From Prochlorococcus sp. AG-355-M18 (GTDB lineage Bacteria; Cyanobacteriota; Cyanobacteriia; PCC-6307; Cyanobiaceae), in assembly GCA_003280725.1 (NCBI GenBank), contig QCED01000016.1:1-38837 (forward strand): a DNA stretch of 38,837 nt, given 5' to 3'. Below the pieces are notes generated by a model that saw nothing but the letters and a program-made list of their open reading frames with translations, was not told the origin of the DNA and ran no database searches. This document shows, piece by piece, positions 10,623 through 20,693 of the stretch; position 1 is the first letter of the stretch; each line of letters begins with the position of its first letter. The position numbers were made by a program, and so were the translations under genes.

Positions 10623-13149
10623 TTAATTCTTCGACATCGCAAGTAATTTCTACTGGCATTGGAGAGACCTTCCAAATGGTTTTACAGTACTCTCTAATAG
10701 ATCTATCTGAGGAAAAATATCCTGATCTGGCAGTATTTAATAATGCCATTTTGTTCCAAGATTTTTTATTATTCCAGCATTCACTGACTACATCTTGTTT
10801 ATTTAAGTAATCTTCAAAGTCAGCCATAACAAAAAATGGGTCATTTCCAGTCAAGCTATTTAACAAAGGTTTAAATAATTCTTTATCCCCATTACTAAAG
10901 TGACCAATTTCAATTAAACGAATTACCTCTTTTAGCTCTGTACTTTGATCAATAAAAGTTTTGGGAGAGTAATTATTATTTTTTAAATCCATAATTTCAC
11001 TTTCAGTTTTACCAAAAAGGAAGAAATTTTCTTTTTTCACAAGATCTCTTAATTCCACATTAGCTCCATCTAATGTTCCAATAGTTAACGCTCCATTCAT
11101 AGCAAACTTCATATTTCCAGTCCCAGATGCTTCTTTCCCAGCAGTTGAAATTTGTTCTGATAGATCCGTTGCGGGATAGACTATTTCACCAAGTTTAACG
11201 TTATAGTCTGGAAGAAAAACAACTCTTAATAAACCATCCATATCAGGATCAGAATTAACTACATCAGCAATACCATTAATGAATCGAATCATTAGCTTTG
11301 CCATAAAATAACCTGGCGCAGCTTTACCTCCAAATATTATTGTTCTTGGGACTTCATACTTGTTTGTACCATTTTTGACTCTTAGATATTGAGCAATAAT
11401 TTGTAGCGCATTTAGATGTTGCCTTTTATATTGATGAATCCTTTTTACTTGAACATCAAATAAACTTGATGGGTCAACAAGTATTCCAGTTTTTGAATGG
11501 ATAAAACTAGCTAATTTTCTTTTACCATTTAATTTAGTTTCCTCAAATTTTTGTAAAAAACTGTTGTCATCTTTTTTTTCTTCTAACTTCTTAAGAAGTT
11601 CCATATTTGTGATCCAATTAGGGCCAACTTCTTCTTCGAGAAGGTTAGATAATGATGGATTAGATAAGGCTACCCATCTCCTTGGAGTAACCCCATTAGT
11701 TACATTCGTAAATTTATCAGGCCATAATGCCGCGAATTCAGGAAGAAGTTGTCTTTTTATTAGATCTGAGTGAAGAGCTGCAACACCATTTATATGATGT
11801 GCTCCAATGGTAGCCAAGTGAGCCATCCGAACTGATTTGCAACCTTCTTCATCAATTATTGAGAGTTTTTGAAGGATTTTGTCATCACCAGGATAACGTA
11901 GTCTTAATTGTTGTAGAAATCTCCAATTAATTTCATAAATAATTTCTAGATGACGAGGAAGAAGATCATTAAATAAACTTAAATCCCATTTTTCTAAAGC
12001 TTCTGGTAATAATGTGTGATTGGTATAAGCAACTGAAGAAGTTGTTATATTCCAAGCTTCATCCCAACCTATTTGATATTGGTCAATAAGAAGTCTCATT
12101 AATTCTGCAACTGCAATAGCTGGATGAGTATCATTCAATTGGACTGTCCAATGCTTAGGGAATTCAGTTATTGGTATCGATCTTTTCTCAAGGCTTCTCA
12201 ACATATCCTGAAGAGAACAACTTACAAAGAAGTGTTGCTGTTTGAGTCTTAATCTTCTACCTTCATCAGTTCCATCATTTGGATATAGAACTTTTGATAG
12301 CGTTTCAGATGCAACTTTTTCTTCCACTGCTCCATAATAATCACCGATATTGAAGGCATAAAAATCAAAACTTTCTGTTGCATCAGCTCTCCATAATCTT
12401 AGTCTGTCACATGTATTTACTCTGTACCCTAAGACTGGTACATCATGAGGAACACCTATTGCATGTTCGGAAGGTATCCATCTTGATCTGTAATTTCCTT
12501 TATCATCTCTATAACTTTCAGTTCTTCCTCCAAAACCAACAAAACATGATTCATCAGGTTGTGGAAGTTCCCACGGCCATCCACCTTTTAGCCATTTGTC
12601 AGTAACTTCAACTTGCCAACCATCTCTGATGAGTTGATTAAATATTCCAAATTCATAGCGAATACCATAACCCACTGCTGGTACTTGTAACGAAGCTAAT
12701 GATTCCATATAACATGCAGCAAGCCTACCGAGGCCACCATTACCTAATCCAGGCTCTTCCTCTACTTCAAGTATTGTTGATAAAGATTCAATTCCAAATC
12801 TTTTTAAAGCATCTTCCGCCTCTTGAGTGATGCCAAGATTAAGTAAGTTATTACTTAATTGAGGACCTATTAGAAATTCTGCTGATAAGTAAGCTACAGT
12901 TTTTTGTGGTTTTTTTCTTATAACTTCTTGACTGGCTAAGTATCTAGTCATTAGCCTATCTTTAACGGCGTAACTCAAAGCCATATACAAGTCGTGAGAA
13001 CTCGCAGAAGTTGCTAATTTTCCAAGAGTGTAGAAAAGATGGGCTGTCATTCCCTGAAAGACAGCATCTGAATCCATGCCAGCTTTCTCAGGATCTAAAT
13101 AGCAGCCTGGGGTAGGTAAGCGTAGATCAAAGGGTTCGTTGGAATTCAT
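10615..13149 (-). CDS. glgP: Glycogen/starch/alpha-glucan phosphorylase
   Basis: GlgP releases glucose 1-phosphate from glycogen by phosphorolysis, supplying carbon at night in cyanobacteria. The protein is about 844 residues from the ATG at 13149 (MNSNEPFDLRLPTPG). In-frame ATGs at 13161 and 13179 would add 4 or 10 residues; I prefer 13149 because homologues begin just before the DLRLPTPGCYLDPEKAG block. The pyridoxal phosphate lysine is in EASGTGNMKF about 163 residues from the C-terminus. The acceptor-side motifs NGGLGRLAACYMESLA and VQLNDTHPAIA are present. The gene ends by overlapping the convergent gene at 10622 by 8 bases. Confidence 0.95.
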   Translation of the reverse strand: MNSNEPFDLRLPTPGCYLDPEKAGMDSDAVFQGMTAHLFYTLGKLATSASSHDLYMALSYAVKDRLMTRYLASQEVIRKKPQKTVAYLSAEFLIGPQLSNNLLNLGITQEAEDALKRFGIESLSTILEVEEEPGLGNGGLGRLAACYMESLASLQVPAVGYGIRYEFGIFNQLIRDGWQVEVTDKWLKGGWPWELPQPDESCFVGFGGRTESYRDDKGNYRSRWIPSEHAIGVPHDVPVLGYRVNTCDRLRLWRADATESFDFYAFNIGDYYGAVEEKVASETLSKVLYPNDGTDEGRRLRLKQQHFFVSCSLQDMLRSLEKRSIPITEFPKHWTVQLNDTHPAIAVAELMRLLIDQYQIGWDEAWNITTSSVAYTNHTLLPEALEKWDLSLFNDLLPRHLEIIYEINWRFLQQLRLRYPGDDKILQKLSIIDEEGCKSVRMAHLATIGAHHINGVAALHSDLIKRQLLPEFAALWPDKFTNVTNGVTPRRWVALSNPSLSNLLEEEVGPNWITNMELLKKLEEKKDDNSFLQKFEETKLNGKRKLASFIHSKTGILVDPSSLFDVQVKRIHQYKRQHLNALQIIAQYLRVKNGTNKYEVPRTIIFGGKAAPGYFMAKLMIRFINGIADVVNSDPDMDGLLRVVFLPDYNVKLGEIVYPATDLSEQISTAGKEASGTGNMKFAMNGALTIGTLDGANVELRDLVKKENFFLFGKTESEIMDLKNNNYSPKTFIDQSTELKEVIRLIEIGHFSNGDKELFKPLLNSLTGNDPFFVMADFEDYLNKQDVVSECWNNKKSWNKMALLNTARSGYFSSDRSIREYCKTIWKVSPMPVEITCDVEELTN

Positions 13150-13311
13150 TGGATTTGCCATATAACAGACAATAGCCATTTTTAGGAAAATTTCTTTGTT
13201 GTAACTTCAGATCCACACTTGTTGAGTATTTTTGCTTTTTTCTTACATATTTCTTAAAGTGGGCCCTCAATAACCTATCTTCCAATTAGGTAGTTTATTT
13301 TTTATACTTTA

Positions 13312-14679
13312 ATGTATTCTTTACTTGCTGAATTAAGTGCACATGATTTAGAAGTTGCTGAAACGTTGATCGGAGTTATAAGATTTCTATTGATTTTTTT
13401 AGCGGCAAGAGCATTAGCAGAGGTATTAGTAAGACTAAGTTTGCCAACAATTGTAGGTGAGCTTCTTGCAGGGGTTGTAATTGGAGCATCAGGATTCCAT
13501 TTATTGATACCGCCCTCAGCTGGAACTGAACTAAATGAGGGGCTTGTAAATGTAATTAGTTCATTAGCATCAATTCCCCCGGAAGCAGTACCTGATGTTT
13601 ATTTTGAAAGTTTTCCATCCCTCCAAGCTGTAGCAACACTTGGTTTATATGCACTTTTATTTTTAACAGGATTAGAAAGTGAGTTAGAGGAATTGGTCGC
13701 TGTAGGTGCTCAGGCTTTTACTGTTGCTATGGCTGGTGTGATTTTACCGTTTGCCTTTGGAACTCTTGGATTAATGTTTATATTCCAAGTAGATCTAATT
13801 CCAGCAGTTTTTGCTGGAGCATCTATGACAGCTACAAGTATAGGAATTACTGCAAGTGTTTTCGGTGAATTAGGATATTTGAAAACTAGAGAAGGTCAGA
13901 TTGTTATTGGTGCAGCAGTTCTAGACGATATTTTGGGAATTGTTATTTTGGCTGTTGTTGTGGCTCTTGCTGCAGGAGGTTCTTTAGAAATTGCTCCTAT
14001 AGTTAAATTAGTTGCGGCAGCAGTGGTATTTGTTATTGCTGCTATTGCACTAAGTCGAACAGCAGCTCCAGGATTTGATTGGTTATTAGATAGATTGAAA
14101 GCCCCTGGAGCTGTAGTAGTAGCATCTTTTGTGATACTTGTGTTGTGTTGTTTTGTCGCAACAGCAATTGGATTAGAGGCAGCTTTAGGTGCTTTTGCTG
14201 CTGGATTAATTCTTAGTAGTTCTAAAAATAATCATGCAATACAACAATCTGTTTTACCCTTAGTTTCCTTATTTGCAACTATTTTCTTTGTATTAGTTGG
14301 AGCTGGTATGGATTTATCAGTTATCAATCCGCTTGATCCAACAAGTAGATCAGCTCTTGTAGTTGCAGGATTTTTATTAGTTGTTGCGATTATTGGAAAA
14401 ATTGCAGCAGGATGGGTATTTTCAAGTGATAAACCTACAAATAGATTAGTTGTAGGTTTGGGTATGATGCCCAGAGGAGAGGTTGGTTTAATTTTCCTTG
14501 GGCTAGGAACAAGCGCTAAGTTGTTAACTCCCTCTCTTGAAGCAGCGATTTTATTAATGGTTATAGGAACTACATTTCTTGCACCTGTACTCTTAAGAAT
14601 TGTTCTTAAAGATAAGCCCCCAAATGATGGCAATAAAATTTCAGATGATGTTGCAGCTGATCCTGTGGGTCTTCTTTAG
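13312..14679 (+). CDS. Cation:proton antiporter (CPA2 family, NapA/NhaS3-like)
   Basis: This 455-residue integral membrane protein exchanges Na+ or K+ for protons, probably in the plasma or thylakoid membrane. Most of the sequence is a run of hydrophobic, Ala/Val/Ile-rich helices (roughly 12-13). The paired aspartates of electrogenic CPA2 antiporters are at Asp205-Asp206 in AAVLDDILGIV, and the conserved region LPTIVGELLAGVVIGASG lies at about residues 44-61. The MPRGEVGLIF segment near the end is also typical of Kef/NapA proteins. It resembles Synechocystis NhaS3 by recall. No TrkA-N regulatory domain is attached. It diverges from glgP. Confidence 0.9.
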   Translation: MYSLLAELSAHDLEVAETLIGVIRFLLIFLAARALAEVLVRLSLPTIVGELLAGVVIGASGFHLLIPPSAGTELNEGLVNVISSLASIPPEAVPDVYFESFPSLQAVATLGLYALLFLTGLESELEELVAVGAQAFTVAMAGVILPFAFGTLGLMFIFQVDLIPAVFAGASMTATSIGITASVFGELGYLKTREGQIVIGAAVLDDILGIVILAVVVALAAGGSLEIAPIVKLVAAAVVFVIAAIALSRTAAPGFDWLLDRLKAPGAVVVASFVILVLCCFVATAIGLEAALGAFAAGLILSSSKNNHAIQQSVLPLVSLFATIFFVLVGAGMDLSVINPLDPTSRSALVVAGFLLVVAIIGKIAAGWVFSSDKPTNRLVVGLGMMPRGEVGLIFLGLGTSAKLLTPSLEAAILLMVIGTTFLAPVLLRIVLKDKPPNDGNKISDDVAADPVGLL

Positions 14680-14722
14680 GAAATAAGTTTATTAGAATCG
14701 ATTAAGATAGAATTTTCAATGA

Positions 14723-15622
14723 ATGGAAAAATCAGCTCTTATAGATAGTGATGTAAATTATAACTGGAATTTTTTAAATTACCCAATTCATACAGTTTCC
14801 GCTAAGCCTGAGCAAACATCAAAAGAATGTGCAATTTTATTAATTCATGGTTTCGGTGCTTCAACAGATCATTGGAGATTTAATATCCCTGTTTTAAGTA
14901 CAAAATACGAAGTTCATGCTATGGATTTACTCGGTTTTGGAAAAAGTCCTAAGCCTCAAGACGTCGAATATTCAGGATCTTTATGGAAAGATCAGGTTGT
15001 CGCTTATGTAAAAGAGAAAATAAAAAAACCTACAATTGTTGTTGGAAATTCATTAGGTGGATATGCCGCATTAGCAGCTGGTGCAGAATTAAATGAGCTA
15101 AATGCAGGCGTGATATTACTTAATGCTGCTGGATATTTTAGTGAAGAAAAAACTATCAAAAAGAATATGTTGCAAACTTCAATTGAAACAGTTGCCGGTA
15201 TATTTTTGAAAAATATTATTCTTCAACGTTTGATTTTTGAGAATATGAGAAATCCAAAAAATATTAAAAAAACTTTGAATCAAGTTTATGTTGATAAAAA
15301 AAATGTTGATGATTTTTTAGTTGAGTCAATAAGAAAGCCTTCTCTTGATTTCGGAGCTTTTAATGTTTTTAGAAGTGTATTTAACCCATCAGGTCCTCAG
15401 GGCTTGCCGTTGGATAAGCTATTCGCAAAACTAAATGCACCATTATTACTTCTTTGGGGAGGGAAAGATCCATGGATGAACACTCCAAAAAAAAGAAATC
15501 TATACAAAAAATTTACACCAAAGGATACAAAAGAAATTATTCTTGAAGCGGGACATTGTCCTCATGATGAGATACCTGAATTAGTTAATCAGCATATTTT
15601 GGATTGGGTTGATTCTCTTTAA
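14723..15622 (+). CDS. Alpha/beta hydrolase
   Basis: A 299-residue soluble alpha/beta hydrolase with an intact catalytic set. The oxyanion-hole motif HGFG is at residues 42-45, the nucleophile elbow GNSLGG has Ser110, the acid is probably Asp249 in GGKDPW, and the base is His278 in EAGHCPH. The motif LIHGFGASTDHWR and the overall length resemble cyanobacterial relatives of plant pheophytinase and chlorophyll dephytylase, so an ester substrate linked to pigment or lipid turnover is possible. That is inference, and this superfamily is too broad for a firm substrate. Start at 14723 is preferred over an out-of-frame ATG at 14719. It starts 43 bases after the antiporter gene and is followed after 9 bases by the next gene. 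Confidence 0.85.
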   Translation: MEKSALIDSDVNYNWNFLNYPIHTVSAKPEQTSKECAILLIHGFGASTDHWRFNIPVLSTKYEVHAMDLLGFGKSPKPQDVEYSGSLWKDQVVAYVKEKIKKPTIVVGNSLGGYAALAAGAELNELNAGVILLNAAGYFSEEKTIKKNMLQTSIETVAGIFLKNIILQRLIFENMRNPKNIKKTLNQVYVDKKNVDDFLVESIRKPSLDFGAFNVFRSVFNPSGPQGLPLDKLFAKLNAPLLLLWGGKDPWMNTPKKRNLYKKFTPKDTKEIILEAGHCPHDEIPELVNQHILDWVDSL

Positions 15623-15631
15623 GTAATAATC

Positions 15632-16486
15632 GTGAAACTTGAATCATCTAATAAGGGCCAAGGAATTTTTGTCTTTCAATTAGATAAAAACAATTACATT
15701 AAATTTTGTCCTGAAAGAGGAGGCGTAATTACAAATTGGGTTTCGGATGGTAATGAAATACTTTATTTCGATGAAACAAGATTTATGGACAAGACAAAAA
15801 GTATTAGGGGAGGCATTCCAATCTTGTTTCCAATTTGTGGAAATCTCGACACCTCTAGTTCTGTATTTGGAAATGGTTATTTGCAATTACCACAACATGG
15901 TTTCGCTAGGGATTTGCAATGGCAATACTCCTTCAATGAAAATGAAAAATTTTTATGCTTATTCTTAAATGCATCTAAAAAAACCAAAAAATATTATCCT
16001 TTCGATTTTGAACTCAAAATAGAAGTTACCTTAAAAATTAACTCTTTAGAATTTGAAATTACAATCCATAACAAAACAGACTTTGCTATGCCTATAAATT
16101 TTGGTTTGCATCCTTATTTTAATGTTTCAGATTTCAAAAATTTAGAGTTTGTTGATTATCCCCTTAATTGTCAGGATCAAGAAAGAAATACTATAAGTAA
16201 TACTTTGGATGAATTAAACAAAATTAATTTAGGAGTTGATCTACTTATGTATACTTCCGGTAGAAGCTCTTTTCGAGATAAAATTTTTAAAAGAGAGGTA
16301 ACTTTAAATCATCCATATCCTTTTGATTTAGGAGTTATCTGGAGTGATCCTCCAAGAAGAATGATATGTCTAGAACCTTGGACTAGTCCCCGAAATTCTT
16401 TTGTTGATGGATTGAGAAACATTATGATTCCTTCAAATGATAGTAAAAGGTTAAATGCCTCAATACAAATAAAATCTCTTAAGTAA
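15632..16486 (+). CDS. Aldose 1-epimerase / hexose-6-phosphate mutarotase-like protein
   Basis: A 284-residue galactose-mutarotase-fold protein that probably interconverts anomers of a hexose or hexose phosphate. It has RGGIPILFPICGN at about 59-71, His89 in LPQHGFARD, His160 in NFGLHPYF, and the likely general base Glu248 in CLEPWTSPRNSF. These are the conserved positions of the YeaD-like branch. It starts with GTG at 15632, only 9 bases after the hydrolase stop, and is followed after 13 bases by a kinase-like gene, so hydrolase, mutarotase and kinase-like genes may form an operon. The precise sugar is not readable from the sequence. Confidence 0.85.
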   Translation: MKLESSNKGQGIFVFQLDKNNYIKFCPERGGVITNWVSDGNEILYFDETRFMDKTKSIRGGIPILFPICGNLDTSSSVFGNGYLQLPQHGFARDLQWQYSFNENEKFLCLFLNASKKTKKYYPFDFELKIEVTLKINSLEFEITIHNKTDFAMPINFGLHPYFNVSDFKNLEFVDYPLNCQDQERNTISNTLDELNKINLGVDLLMYTSGRSSFRDKIFKREVTLNHPYPFDLGVIWSDPPRRMICLEPWTSPRNSFVDGLRNIMIPSNDSKRLNASIQIKSLK

Positions 16487-16499
16487 TTTTGCAATACTT

Positions 16500-17849
16500 A
16501 TGAAATTTGTCGTTATAGATGATGATCCAACAGGCTCTCAAACTGTTCACGATTGCTTATTACTGCTTAAGTGGGACTGCTCAACTTTAGCCAAAGGTTT
16601 TGAATCTAAATCTAATTTATTTTTTATTTTGGCTAATACCAGGGCGTTATCGGAAAATGATGCGAAATTAATAATTGAGGAAATTTGCAAAAATCTTAAG
16701 GCTGTAATTAATTCTCAAGCCTATGAAGAAGAAATTATTTTTATAAGTAGAGGAGACTCTACTCTTCGAGGACATAACTTTTTAGAGCCAAATACTCTAA
16801 ATATTTGCTTAGGTCCTTTTGATGCTACTTTTCATATTCCAGCTTTTATAGAGGGTAAAAGATTAACAATTAATGGATCTCATTTTGTTGATAAAACTCC
16901 TATTAGTCAAACAATTTTTGCAACAGATAAAATTTTTGGATATGAGACAAGTAATGTCAAGAATCTTTTATTTCAGCAGAGTAAATCGCAAATAAATTTT
17001 GAAGATATTCAAAATCTTTTATTGTCAGATATCGAAATGCTAAATGATGAAGAAAATAATGTTGTTTTTAAAACACTAAAGAACTTGAAAAATAATAAAC
17101 ATGTAGTTGTAGATGTAGAAAATTATTCTCAACTAAAAAAATTTTCTCTAGTAATTAAAAAATTAATTGAACAAAAAAAATTCCTTTTTCGAACTGCAGC
17201 AAGTTTTATAAGTTCAATTTCTGAGAAAAAAAGTGTCTCTCAGAGTGAAATATTTTTCTCTAATTTAAGAATAAGAAATAAAGAAAAGAGTTTTCTTCCA
17301 GGACTGATAATTGTTGGATCTTATGTAGAGCTTTCAACAATACAATTGAATAATTTATTAGAGATAAGTAATTGTAATCCAGTTGAATTAGATGTTTTTG
17401 AATTCTTTAAAATTAATTCATCAGATAATAATCAGAAGCGAAGGAATTTGTTTAAAAATAAATTTTTAAAAGAAATTAGATTTTCTTTTGACAAAGGAAA
17501 AACTCCCGTATTGTTTACTTCAAGAAAATTTTTGTCCTTGGATTACTCTGAACAATTTGATTTTTATAATTCAATTTCTTGTTTTATTTCTGAATTAGTC
17601 GCAGATTTGAAGTATGAAATAGGATATTTGATTTCAAAAGGTGGAATAACAACAAATTTGATTCTTAGTAAAGGACTTGATGCAGATTATGTTTATCTTG
17701 AAGGACAGATTTTAACTGGCATCTCAGTGGTGACTTACAGCCTAAAAAATGGTGAAAAACTTCCTATTGTTACTCATCCCGGAAACATTGGCACTAAAGA
17801 TTCACTGGTTAATATTTGGAAAGTTTTTGAAAATAAAAATGATTTGTAA
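16500..17849 (+). CDS. Four-carbon acid sugar kinase family (DUF1537) protein
   Basis: A 449-residue protein of the DUF1537 family, whose characterised members phosphorylate four-carbon acid sugars. The N-terminus reads VIDDDPTGSQTV (DDDPTG at 7-12), close to the family DDxTG signature. The C-terminal ATP-binding half has SKGGITTNLILSKGL and, near the end, HPGNIGTKDSL, which match the conserved KGG and PGNxG motifs. The middle region is divergent and very rich in Lys, Asn and Phe. It starts 13 bases after the mutarotase-like gene and its stop is 1 base from the icd stop on the opposite strand. The true substrate is unknown. Confidence 0.82.
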   Translation: MKFVVIDDDPTGSQTVHDCLLLLKWDCSTLAKGFESKSNLFFILANTRALSENDAKLIIEEICKNLKAVINSQAYEEEIIFISRGDSTLRGHNFLEPNTLNICLGPFDATFHIPAFIEGKRLTINGSHFVDKTPISQTIFATDKIFGYETSNVKNLLFQQSKSQINFEDIQNLLLSDIEMLNDEENNVVFKTLKNLKNNKHVVVDVENYSQLKKFSLVIKKLIEQKKFLFRTAASFISSISEKKSVSQSEIFFSNLRIRNKEKSFLPGLIIVGSYVELSTIQLNNLLEISNCNPVELDVFEFFKINSSDNNQKRRNLFKNKFLKEIRFSFDKGKTPVLFTSRKFLSLDYSEQFDFYNSISCFISELVADLKYEIGYLISKGGITTNLILSKGLDADYVYLEGQILTGISVVTYSLKNGEKLPIVTHPGNIGTKDSLVNIWKVFENKNDL

Positions 17850-17850
17850 A

Positions 17851-19275
17851 TTAGAAATTTGAGATAATTTCTTCAGCAAAACTGCTGCAAGATAAGGGTT
17901 CTACTTTCGGTTCCATTAAGCGTGCTAGATCATAGGTGACTTTTTTTTCCTCTATTGCCTTACTTAAACCATTAGTAATCAAGTTAGCTGCCTCATCCCA
18001 ACCAAAATATTCAAGCATCATTACACCACTAAGAATTACTGAGCCTGGATTAATCTTATTTAAGCCTGCATGTTTTGGCGCAGTACCGTGCGTAGCTTCG
18101 AAAATTGCTGCATTATCTCCAATATTTGCACCAGGAGCCATACCTAGGCCACCAACAATTGCTGCTGCTGCATCAGAAACATAGTCTCCATTGAGATTTA
18201 AGGTTGCAAGAATTGAATATTCTTGAGGTCTAGTTTGAATTTGTTGAAATATACTATCAGCTATCCGATCATCAACAAGAATAAGTTCTCTCCATTTTCC
18301 ATCTCCGTGAGAATTTGATATTGATGCAATAACTTCTTTAATTTCTTCGCAAATGAATGCTTTTTTGTTATTTGTAAGCTTGTCAAAACCTGGTTCAATT
18401 TTTCGAGCATTATTCTCAATTGTAATTTCTGAATTTTTCTGAACATTATCTAAAATCCAGCTTTCTCTTTCTGTAATACAATCTTCTCTAAATTCATTTA
18501 CTGCTAATTCATATCCCCAATCTCTAAATGCACCTTCGGTATATTTCATAATATTCCCTTTATGTACAAGAGTTACATGCCTTTTATCTCCTGATAATCT
18601 TTTAGCATGTTCAATAGCCTTTCTAATATGCCTCTGGCTACCAGATTTGCTTACTGGTTTTATTCCAATTCCAGATCCGTTTGGTATGAATCTATTTTTT
18701 AAATTTTTACTATTTGGTATGACAACTTTATTTAAGTGATTTATTAATGCAAGACAATTATTATCCTCTGCTTCCCATTCAATTCCCATGTAGATATCCT
18801 CAGTATTTTCTCTGTAAACAATAACGTCTAAATTTTGAGGATTTTTGTGAGGACTTGGAGTTCCTGAATAATATCTACATGGTCTAACACAGCTATATAA
18901 GTCAAAGATTTGTCTTAATGCAACATTAAGAGATCTAATACCTCCACCGATGGGAGTAGTTAAAGGACCTTTTATGGCTACACCGAACAGTCTGATAGCT
19001 TCAATAGTATCTTGAGGGAGATAGTTATATGTCCCATAAAGTTCACAAGCTTCATCACCTGCATAGACTTTAAACCAATTAATTTTTCTTTCTTCTCCAT
19101 AGCTTTTTTTAATAGCTGAATCAAGAACAATTTGAGTTGCTGGCCATATATCAACTCCAGTTCCATCACCCCTAATAAATGGGACAATTGGATTATTAGG
19201 AACATTCGGCTTGCCTTGATTAAAAGTTATTATCTCTCCTTCATTAGGTAAATTTAATTTTTCAAATTTTGGCAT
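17851..19275 (-). CDS. icd: Isocitrate dehydrogenase (NADP+)
   Basis: Icd oxidatively decarboxylates isocitrate to 2-oxoglutarate, the carbon skeleton for nitrogen assimilation in cyanobacteria. The 474-residue protein has the substrate-binding Ser115 in GGIRSLNVALRQ, the YRENTEDIYMG segment, and the nucleotide-binding C-terminus with EATHGTAPKHAG. Compared with E. coli Icd (about 416 residues) it carries an insertion of roughly 50 residues around 265-320 (before the LNGDYVSDAAAA block), as is typical of cyanobacterial enzymes. It is transcribed from the gap 19276-19488, which is AT-rich and shows no structure I can name. Confidence 0.96.
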   Translation of the reverse strand: MPKFEKLNLPNEGEIITFNQGKPNVPNNPIVPFIRGDGTGVDIWPATQIVLDSAIKKSYGEERKINWFKVYAGDEACELYGTYNYLPQDTIEAIRLFGVAIKGPLTTPIGGGIRSLNVALRQIFDLYSCVRPCRYYSGTPSPHKNPQNLDVIVYRENTEDIYMGIEWEAEDNNCLALINHLNKVVIPNSKNLKNRFIPNGSGIGIKPVSKSGSQRHIRKAIEHAKRLSGDKRHVTLVHKGNIMKYTEGAFRDWGYELAVNEFREDCITERESWILDNVQKNSEITIENNARKIEPGFDKLTNNKKAFICEEIKEVIASISNSHGDGKWRELILVDDRIADSIFQQIQTRPQEYSILATLNLNGDYVSDAAAAIVGGLGMAPGANIGDNAAIFEATHGTAPKHAGLNKINPGSVILSGVMMLEYFGWDEAANLITNGLSKAIEEKKVTYDLARLMEPKVEPLSCSSFAEEIISNF

Positions 19276-19488
19276 AGTTATTGAATTAATAATAAGGATA
19301 ACTCCTTGAAGTTCTTCGTATTGTAATTTGAGATGAGTTATTTTCTTTAAAAGCTAGAAATTTATTATTCAAATGTGAACAGAGAATAGTTTATTGATCA
19401 GCATTTCAACATCTTTATTAAAAGAAAAAGTAGTTAATAAGCAAGTTTAAGCAAATTATGTCATTTTCAAAAAAACACTTAGCTATTT

Positions 19489-19920
19489 ATGAATGCAAGT
19501 TCAAATGTAAGAAATGTTGCAATAGCTAATAAAATTGCTTCCACTGCAGTTTTGTTTCGGAAATATTTTCCAGATGCCAGTGTAAATTTTAGTCCTTGGG
19601 AAAATTCTAATAATGAATCTACTAAAGATACTATTGATTTTGCGTTTCATTTCCCCGGTTGGAGTCCTCTCATTGAATGTAGAGCAATCCTTTTACAATT
19701 AAGAATTGAAAATGAAAATAATAACAGAGTCCCAAAATTGTTAGGAATAATTATGCGCGGGATGATTGTTCCCTCCGAGAGATGGAGAGTAGCTACTATT
19801 GGAGAGTGGGAAATGACTGGCACGCATTTACCACAAAAGGAACAGAAAGATAATCTTTATTTGGTTTGTGAAGAACTTTATAAGTTATTCTCTACGACAT
19901 CCGCTGGTAACAAAAATTAG
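19489..19920 (+). CDS. Unknown 143-residue cyanobacterial protein
   Basis: I do not recognise a family. The protein is soluble by composition, with a central segment (residues ~50-75, HFPGWSPLIECRAILLQLRI) followed by a conserved-looking block SERWRVATIGEWEMTG. A helical C-terminus closes it. Such Trp-rich blocks suggest a folded domain and not a spurious frame. It precedes ho1 by 57 bases on the same strand, so it might be co-transcribed with the bilin genes, but nothing in it points to pigment metabolism. The upstream gap shared with icd is 213 bases. Confidence 0.75.
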   Translation: MNASSNVRNVAIANKIASTAVLFRKYFPDASVNFSPWENSNNESTKDTIDFAFHFPGWSPLIECRAILLQLRIENENNNRVPKLLGIIMRGMIVPSERWRVATIGEWEMTGTHLPQKEQKDNLYLVCEELYKLFSTTSAGNKN

Positions 19921-19977
19921 CTGTTTTATGTGTTTTCCTAGTAGATTAAATACACTTACAAAATTAATCCAAAATAT

Positions 19978-20688
19978 ATGGCAGTCGCTCTTGCAGGACA
20001 ACTAAGAGAAGGGACAAAAAAATCCCATACTATGGCAGAAAATACTGGCTTTGTCGCGTGTTTTCTAAAAGGAGTTGTTGAAAAAAAATCTTATAGAAAA
20101 TTAATTAGTGACTTATATTTTGTTTATAAGGCTATGGAAGAAGAAATTGAAAGATTAGTTTATGAAGAACATCCCGTAATAAAACCTATTGGCTTTAAAT
20201 CATTATTCAGAAAAGAAACCCTTGAAAATGATCTTAAATTTTATTTTGGTGATAACTGGAAGAATGAAATTAATATTTCTCAATCAGCAAAAGAATACGT
20301 TGAAAGAATCCGTGAGGTTGCAAAAAATTCACCAGAGTTATTGGTTGGACACCACTACACTCGCTATATAGGAGATTTATCTGGTGGACAAATTTTAAAG
20401 AGGATTGCTAAAAAAGCATTAAATTTAAACGGAAACGATGGTTTAAATTTTTATGAATTTGAATTAATTTCTGATGAAAAGAAATTCAAGGAAGAATATT
20501 CCCTTACTTTGAATCAACTTCCAATAAATCAAAAAACTGCTGATCAAATTATTGATGAGGCTAATCAAGCTTTTACTTACAATATGAAAATGTTTAAAGA
20601 GCTTGAAGGTAACTTGATTGCTGTTCTAGGCAAGATTGTATTCAATTACATTACAAAAAAAGTTAGGAAAGGAAGCACTGAGACTTAA
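19978..20688 (+). CDS. ho1: Heme oxygenase
   Basis: Heme oxygenase opens heme to biliverdin IX-alpha using ferredoxin, the first step of bilin synthesis. The 236-residue protein has the proximal heme ligand His17 in KKSHTMAEN and the distal helix [16 protein letters not shown] with its conserved glycines. Length is normal for cyanobacterial HO1. It is followed by pebA after 5 bases and pebB directly after that, so the three genes form one operon that turns heme into phycoerythrobilin. High-light Prochlorococcus has no phycobilisomes, so the product probably serves another purpose, such as a minor phycoerythrin subunit or signalling (known from the literature of this genus). Confidence 0.96.
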   Translation: MAVALAGQLREGTKKSHTMAENTGFVACFLKGVVEKKSYRKLISDLYFVYKAMEEEIERLVYEEHPVIKPIGFKSLFRKETLENDLKFYFGDNWKNEINISQSAKEYVERIREVAKNSPELLVGHHYTRYIGDLSGGQILKRIAKKALNLNGNDGLNFYEFELISDEKKFKEEYSLTLNQLPINQKTADQIIDEANQAFTYNMKMFKELEGNLIAVLGKIVFNYITKKVRKGSTET

Positions 20689-20693
20689 TATTT